DNA from: Epinephelus fuscoguttatus
Taxonomy: Eukaryota; Chordata; Actinopteri; Perciformes; Serranidae
Reading direction: 5' to 3'
Length of the DNA stretch: 64,000 bases
Assembly: GCF_011397635.1 (NCBI RefSeq)
Contig: NC_064761.1
Span: 37,288,143-37,352,142, forward strand
Both the position numbers and the translations under genes were made by a program. Shown piece after piece: positions 58,290 through 64,000 of the stretch. Numbering within the stretch: the first letter of the stretch is position 1; every line of letters starts with the position of its first letter. The notes under the pieces were generated by a model. The model saw only the letters and a program-made list of their open reading frames with translations, made no database searches and was not told the DNA's origin.

Positions 58290-60345
58290 TGGCTAATGTC
58301 ATGTCTTTGTATCTCAATAACAACTTTATATCTCAAAGTAGCAACTAATTGCAAAATAATGAGAAACTCCTGAGATAATGACTTTTCTCAAAATAATGAC
58401 TAAGTATCTCAAAATAATGGGAAACTTATTAAAAATCACACAGTATCTCAAGGTAATTACTTATTATCTTGAGATATATGTTGTCATTTTGAGAAAGCTC
58501 ATTATGTTTTAATAGTAAGACATTTCCAGATAGTAAATCTGTTTCGTAAAGGTTCTGATTATTTTGAGATGTTGAGTAATTATTTTTGAAAGTTTTGCAT
58601 TATTTAGAGAAACTAAGTCATATATATATACATTTTTTTGGAAAGTTTCTCAGTATTTTTGATACTATATCATTTTGAGATACTAAGTTATTATTTCAGT
58701 AAAGTTTCTCTTTTTTTAGATACTTAGCCATTATTTCAAGAATTTCTCATTTTTTAGTCTGTATTTTGAGAATGTTTCTCATTATTCCCAGATACTAAGT
58801 CCTTGTTTTGAGAAAGTTTCTCATTATAATTTGACAGACCAAGTCATTATTTTGAGATACTAAGTCATTGTTTTGAGAGAGTTTCTCATTATAATTTCAC
58901 ATACTAAGTCATTATTTTGAGTTTCTTATTATTTTGAGATACTAAGTCATTTTGAGAAAGTTTCTCATTTTGAGATACTAAGTGACTATTTTGAGATACT
59001 AAGTCATTATTTTGAAAAAGTTTCTCATTATAATTTGACATACTAAGTCATTATTTTGAGAATTTCTTATTATTTTGAGATACTAAGTCATTTTGAGAAA
59101 GTTTCTCATTTTGAGATACTAAGTCATTATTTTGAAAAAGTTTCTCATTATAATTTGACATATTTATTATTTTGAGATACTAAGTCATTATTTTGAGTAA
59201 GTGTCATTATTTGGGGATACTAAGTTAACATTTTGAGAAAGTTTCTCATTATTTCAAGAAACTAAGTCCTTATTTTGAGGATGTTTCTCATTTCGAGATA
59301 CTAAGTCATTTTGAGAAAAGTTGTCATTATTTTGGGAAACTAAGTCATTTTGAAAAAGTTTCTCATTATAATTTGAGATACTAAGTCATTACTTTGAGAA
59401 AGTTTATCATTATTTTGGGATATTAAGACATTTTGAGAGTTTTTCATTATTTCGAGATACTAAGTCATTATTTTGAGAGTTTATCATTAATTTGAGATAC
59501 TAAGTTTATTTTGAGAGTTTATTTTTTTAGGGATGTAAGTCATAATTTTGAGAAAGTTTCTCATTTTGAGATACTAAGTCATTATTTTGAGAAAATTTCT
59601 CATTATTTCGAGACACTAAGTCATTATTTTGAGAAAGTTTGTTACGTCTTAGATATTAAGTGTATTTTCAGGAGGTTTCTCATTATTCTTAGATACTAAG
59701 TTATTTGGAGAGTTTGTTATTTTTTGAGATATGAGGTCAGTATTTTTAAAGTTTCTAATTTTTTAGTCTATCTTGTGAAGGTTTCTCATTATTCTGAGAT
59801 ACCAAGTCTTTATTTTGATAAAGTTTCTCATTATTTTGAGATACTAGGACATTATTTTGAGAAAGTTCGTAATTGTTTTAGATACTAAGTTATAATTTTG
59901 AGAGTTTTTCATGATTGTGGGAAAGAAGGTAAGTATTTTGAGAAAGTTCCCTTAAGACAAAGTATTTCTGTCGATATATGTCAATATTTTAAAAATGTTT
60001 TTCATAATTTCACAATACTAAGTCATTATTTTTCAAAAAGGGTTTCTGATTTTTTTTAGATACGAGGTCATTATTTTTGAGAGTTTCATTATTTTTAGAT
60101 AAGTCATTTTTTGAGAAATTGTCTCTTTTTTTAACACAATAATTTTGAGAAAATTTCTTATTTGAGATACTAAGTAATTATTTTGAAATGTCATTATTTT
60201 GAGAAAGTTCCACATTCCCTGGAGATATGAAGTCATTCTGTCAACAGGTTAGGTCATTATTTTGAAAAAGCTTTTCATTATTTTGCAATCCTAAATCATT
60301 ATTTTGAGGTAGTAAGTCATGATTTCAAGGAAGTTTTTCGTAAGG
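58290..60345. repeat. 2-kb degenerate minisatellite with palindromic unit
   Basis: About forty or more diverged copies of two alternating phrases, TTTTGAGATACTAAGTCATT and TTTTGAGAAAGTTTCTCATT, with a composite unit of about 42-46 bp. The second phrase contains GAGAAAGTTTCTC, a perfect palindrome around its central G. Copies at both edges are more diverged than those near 58850-59650. It lies between the sap130 3' end and the myosin gene. Apparent frames on both strands (for example 62 codons at 59511) are only translations of the repeat. Confidence 0.9.
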
Positions 60346-61211
60346 ACTGAAAGGATTCTTTTTTTTAAATCACACTGGCTGAAATGGGCTTTCATAATTT
60401 ATAATATAAACCATTCCAAACTGGATATCCAGACCACACCTGACGACAGATAGTGAGATTGCTGGATCACTGCTTTACAGTACAATTAGCATTATCATGG
60501 GTTATCTTAAGGAGCATGCTCAGACACTTATCTTCACGTCATAGTTCATCATCTTTACATATTAGGAACCTACAGTATATCACTTTAGTTTGATAGTATA
60601 CACAAACAATCTAATCTGTCAGTATTGTCCCAGATCATACAGCTTGTATAGATTGTATGAGTTGTTTCTGTTTCATATGTTCACATCTCCAACATGAGCT
60701 CAGTCATTTCTCTTTATGATCTGCGGTTTACAACATAATTGCCTTGGAGCACAGCACAACGCGTCGGCAGAAATTGACCTATGACGGCTGTTTTATGGAT
60801 CAGGAAAAGTGACTTACCGGCATTTGGGTAATCTGCATTCCTCTTTTAGCGTGATTTTTGACATCAGCTGACCAGTGTCTAGTGTTTATCATTATTCAGT
60901 ATTTCTAAGAAGAAAAAAAGCAAAGATTTTATTGTGTCTTGTTTTCATAATGTTAATTTTGATTGCCATATTTAACAGTAGATAGCAGTACCACTATAGC
61001 CTTGTCTCTACTTGTCAATCATTGTGAAGCCAGGTGTGGATTATTTAGTAGCCAGACTATTAATTTAAAGGGGAAGAACATCAAGGTCATATATTTATCA
61101 GCAAATTATTGTGATATATAAAAAACACATTCAAGATGATGGTCTGTGGTGACAGTAAGTATTTGTCTTGAGTCTGGTGATTGGTGACACTGGGTGGCTC
61201 TACCTTTGCAG
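60346..61211. other. Intergenic, no gene recognised
   Basis: AT-rich sequence between the minisatellite and the possible first exon of the myosin gene. It may contain that gene's promoter, but I see no firm element. Confidence 0.35.
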
Positions 61212-61346
61212 GAGCAAAGTCAAAGGGCCATAAAGGGGTGTTTGCTGGGAAAACTCCCTGCTTCCTGCTTTACCGTCATTCAAGGAACAGTTCCCCCAGC
61301 AGCAGCAGCAGCAGCAGCAGGGGCTTCCACCAAAGACAAATCTCAG
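61212..61346 (+). other. Possible non-coding exon of the class VII myosin gene
   Basis: A well-bounded exon candidate: CCTTTGCAG before it and TCTCAG followed by GTAAGA after it. It carries a run of seven to eight CAG units (about 61299-61320). If joined to the exon at 63457, the open frame across it meets a stop at once (ACT TAA), so it would be 5' UTR. It could also be chance. Confidence 0.35.
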
Positions 61347-61702
61347 GTAAGAGTTGACACGATACATAAAGGTGCCTTTAAATCTGTACCTTTCAGTGTG
61401 ATCTCATAGTGACAGTCTACATCAAATCATTAATAGAAGTGTCTTGAAATTTAAAGTCATATTGATATCATGCTAAATGTAGATTTTTTTGAACTGTGTT
61501 CAAGATGTCCAATCAGAATGAAAAGTCTGTTATGTTCAAGGACCCCAAAACTGTCTTGTAATTTGAAGTTGTTTTTTTTTATTGTAGTTACTTCACGATC
61601 TTGTAAGGCAATTAAAAATATATGATATCTACAATATGTTGCTTCAAATACATTAAGGCATGGTCCATACTATTAAAGGCTACTGATGGGTATCAGGTAT
61701 TT

Positions 61703-62790
61703 GCAGCAGTGGAAGAAGGACTCAAATCCTTTAAGTAAAAATAGAAATACCACTCTTAAAATACTTCATTACAAGTATAGTCCATGATTCAAAATGTCAC
61801 TTAAGTACAGAAGTATTATCAGCAAAGTGTTCTTAAATAATGAAAGTTTAATATTATTATAGAATATTATATTGTCCTGTTTCTGTCACTTAAAAATACA
61901 TGTAATACATGTTGTTGTGGAGCTAAATTTAGATTATTGTTTTTATGTAAAAAGTAACTTCAACTGTCTCAAAATAATGGATGTAGATCACCAACTGATC
62001 TGCGGACTCCTGTTTTAAAGCCCAGAGCCATCTCAGATTTTTGGAGCGACTAAAGACCATATTTGGACGAGAGGTTGGAGCTAACTGTAATGCTCGCTGC
62101 TTTGTTATCTATGGTTAACTTTGATATGCTTTGATATGCTAATGCTAATTTTTGTTGGTTTAAAACCTTAACTGAAAAACTAAGCAACTCTTCAGAGTGT
62201 CTTTGGTGAAGAAGACTTTTTTAGACGACCAGAATGTTACAATTTCATAAACTGAAAACACCCTGAAAAAGCAACAGCTATGGCTTTGCCTATACTCTAT
62301 GAATCTGGGGTTAGGCCATGGTAATGTTATCTAACCAATGTTGTCCCTGTAGTAGCTTCTTGTCAACGGGCAGCACCCACCTGTAACTCAAAGCGGCCAC
62401 ACCCTAATTATGCCTAATGTTAAGCGTTAATAACATTTACCAGGGAAGTTATATAAGAATCCTCTCTCTCTAATGTGTGTATTACGCACTTTCATTTCTG
62501 TTTCTAACCCATTCCACATTGTATTTCTGTAAACATTTTATTTCTGCGGTAAAGTTGGGATTTTTAACTTGCGGGTCTATGGAGATTGACCTGCTTTTGG
62601 AGTCAGCCTCAAGTGGCCATTAGAGGAACTGCAGTGTTTGGCACTTCCATGTTGTGGCCTTATTTTTCAGCCCTGGAGGTTGCTACTTGGGTAAATGTGG
62701 CGGAGTCAAATGTACAATATTTCCCTCTGAGGTGTCGTGGAGTAAAAATATAAAGTAATATAGAGTAGGAATACAAATAAAGTACAAGTA
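61703..62790. mobile_element. hAT-like element CAGTGGAAGAAGGACTC with nested repeat
   Basis: Left CAGTGGAAGAAGGACTCAAA and right AAATAAAGTACAAGTAT fit a common fish hAT-type family (CAGTGGAAGAAGTACTC...AAAGTACAAGTA). Its middle (about 61990-62700) belongs to another frequent repeat, recognisable by CGGCCACACCCTAATTATGC, GGAACTGCAGTGTTTGGCAC and TTTTTCAGCCCTGGAGGTTG. Lies in the presumed first intron of the myosin gene. Confidence 0.6.
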
Positions 62791-63340
62791 TAGCCCCTTT
62801 CCCACTGCACAAAAACCTATTAACACCCATTAGCGTTTGGCTTTTGTGTGTAATGGGGAAGGTTATAATCCATATTTACACCCTGGTCAAATGACTCGGC
62901 AGTAGTCGCAGGTATTTATTGGCTCCAGCTCCGATTGGCAGGGATGGAAATACACCTTTGTGAGCGCTCTAATTTTAACCCCTTTACAAAATACCATGTG
63001 TCTTTGCCCAAACAGGGCTTGAACGTTGTTTGAAACGTAGTCAGCACCGAGTCTGACAGAGACTAAATAGGTAAGATAAATAAAAGTAACCACTGTAGCA
63101 TTTGTACTGGCCGCCATGCTGCCCTTCACTATTTACTAACCTGTTTTCCAGCCTGTCCGTGACGTCGAATGTGACGCACCAGTTACAAAAACAGAAAGTC
63201 ATGCTTGTCTGCTGCAAAGCCCTGTACATGACTCTGGTCTACTAGCACTGGGAAAAGAGTCTACAGCCTATCTTAAGTGGGTTTCCCCATGTTAAAAAAT
63301 CTGGTATACATGCACTAATTTTATTGGAAAAGGGCGAATG
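62791..63340. mobile_element. TTTCCCACTG inverted-repeat element
   Basis: The left end GCCCCTTTCCCACTGCACAA is roughly mirrored at the right (TTGGAAAAGGGCG, 63324-63336; also CACTGGGAAAAG near 63247). It directly follows the previous element and lies about 120 bp before the first coding exon of the myosin gene. Confidence 0.5.
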
Positions 63341-63476
63341 TCAAAATTCTACTTAAATTAATTACTTAAGAAAGAAAACTTGTATGTTTTAATTAAAAAT
63401 TACTGTCACTGTGCTTAATCTGGATTAAGATGATATGTTTTTTATTTTCTTTACAGACTTAATCCAAGTGTCTGCG

Positions 63477-63964
63477 ATGCTGCACTTGAGTAAGGTAAGA
63501 CTGTGTAATTGCATAATATATTTACATAAGTCATGATGCCCAGATAGTCATCTCAAAACTGTTCTTTTTGGTCATGTTCTTTTTTTAATTACAACTTCTG
63601 ATTTCCCCACCTAGGGGGATTTTGTATGGGTGGACTCCGGTGTCGGCGTGCCAATCGGGGCGGAGGTCAAGGTGACAGACACTGGACAGTTTCAGCTGCT
63701 TGACGATGAAGGAAAGGTACAAAACCCCACAAATGTTTGTCTTTTTTCAGGTCCAGAAAAATTAGTACAAGTCTGTTACGTAACATCCACTCTGTCATAA
63801 CCTACACACAGGTGCACAAGATCAACAAGAAGACGGAGGGCACCATCCGGCCCATGCACCCCACCTCTGTAAAGGGCGTGGATGACATGATAAGGCTCGG
63901 TGATCTCAATGAAGCAGGGCTCCTCAGGAACCTCCTGGTGCGACACAAGGAAGGCTCCATCTAT
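63477..63964 (+). CDS. myo7b: Class VII unconventional myosin (myo7b-like), first three coding exons
   Basis: Partial gene; continues beyond the window. Exons: 63457-63494 (20 bases of 5' UTR, ATG at 63477, MLHLSK), 63615-63716 ([20 protein letters not shown], phase 0), 63812-63964 (up to HKEGSIY, donor GTAGGT). The 91 residues are the N-terminal SH3-like part and the start of the motor domain; [20 protein letters not shown] followed by [18 protein letters not shown] is the class VII signature before the TYTGSILVAVNPY region expected in the next exon. The MxxLxx/GDxVW exon break is the one I know from MYO7A. MYO7A and MYO7B are both possible. I prefer myo7b because sap130 is next to it here and SAP130 and MYO7B share human 2q14.3. 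These myosins carry cargo and anchor actin protrusions such as microvilli or stereocilia. Confidence 0.85.
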
Positions 63965-64000
63965 GTAGGTTTCTATTCCCAGGATCCACTCTGAACCACC

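Noticed and set aside
58290-60345. CRISPR-like regular repeats
   Set aside because: The units are diverged and tandem without unique spacers, and the genome is vertebrate; this is a minisatellite.
61194-61409. 71-codon frame with a poly-Ala run as a coding first exon of the myosin
   Set aside because: Joined to the next exon the same frame gives an immediate TAA, so it cannot extend the protein; the poly-Ala comes from the CAG run.

Overview
This is a window of a ray-finned (teleost) fish nuclear genome. The evidence is the gene structure (short exons with GT-AG introns), vertebrate proteins of fish type, and a dense load of small inverted-repeat DNA transposons typical of fish. About 11% or less of the sequence is exon. 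All three recognised genes lie on the + strand. No gene is recognised on the - strand, and nothing points to bacterial, viral or CRISPR content.

Layout. Positions 1-14.0 kb are intergenic. This part holds three copies of a PIF/Harbinger-like inverted-repeat family, one of which carries a hAT element with another element inside it, plus an AT-rich minisatellite and several dispersed repeats. From about 14.1 to 25.1 kb lies amotl2 (angiomotin-like 2): a non-coding first exon behind a CT-rich promoter with a tandem TEAD-type site, ten coding exons (704 codons plus stop when joined), and a long 3' UTR. From 25.1 to 40.4 kb is a second gene-poor stretch, largely built of DNA-transposon remnants (TTAA-flanked, TA-flanked, hAT and Harbinger-like) and one LINE 3' end. 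From about 40.5 to 58.2 kb lies sap130 (Sin3A-associated protein 130): a CpG-containing promoter with paired inverted CCAAT boxes, a probable non-coding first exon, and twenty coding exons (1063 codons plus stop). From 58.3 to 60.35 kb is a 2-kb degenerate tandem array with a palindromic unit. From about 61.2 kb to the window end is the start of a class VII unconventional myosin gene (most likely myo7b); the first three coding exons are present and the rest lies beyond the window.

The three genes do not form an operon-like unit. Amotl2 is a junctional/actin scaffold that sequesters YAP, Sap130 is a nuclear subunit of the Sin3-HDAC co-repressor, and class VII myosin is an actin motor. SAP130 and MYO7B lie in the same region of human 2q14.3 (from memory), so their closeness here looks like old synteny. 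The joined reading frames of amotl2 and sap130 close exactly with consistent splice phases, which is the strongest check available without tools. The window contains no system that I can defend as wholly new. The most interesting points are the TEAD double site at amotl2, the nested transposons with exact target duplications, the palindromic satellite, and a long inverted repeat inside an amotl2 intron.
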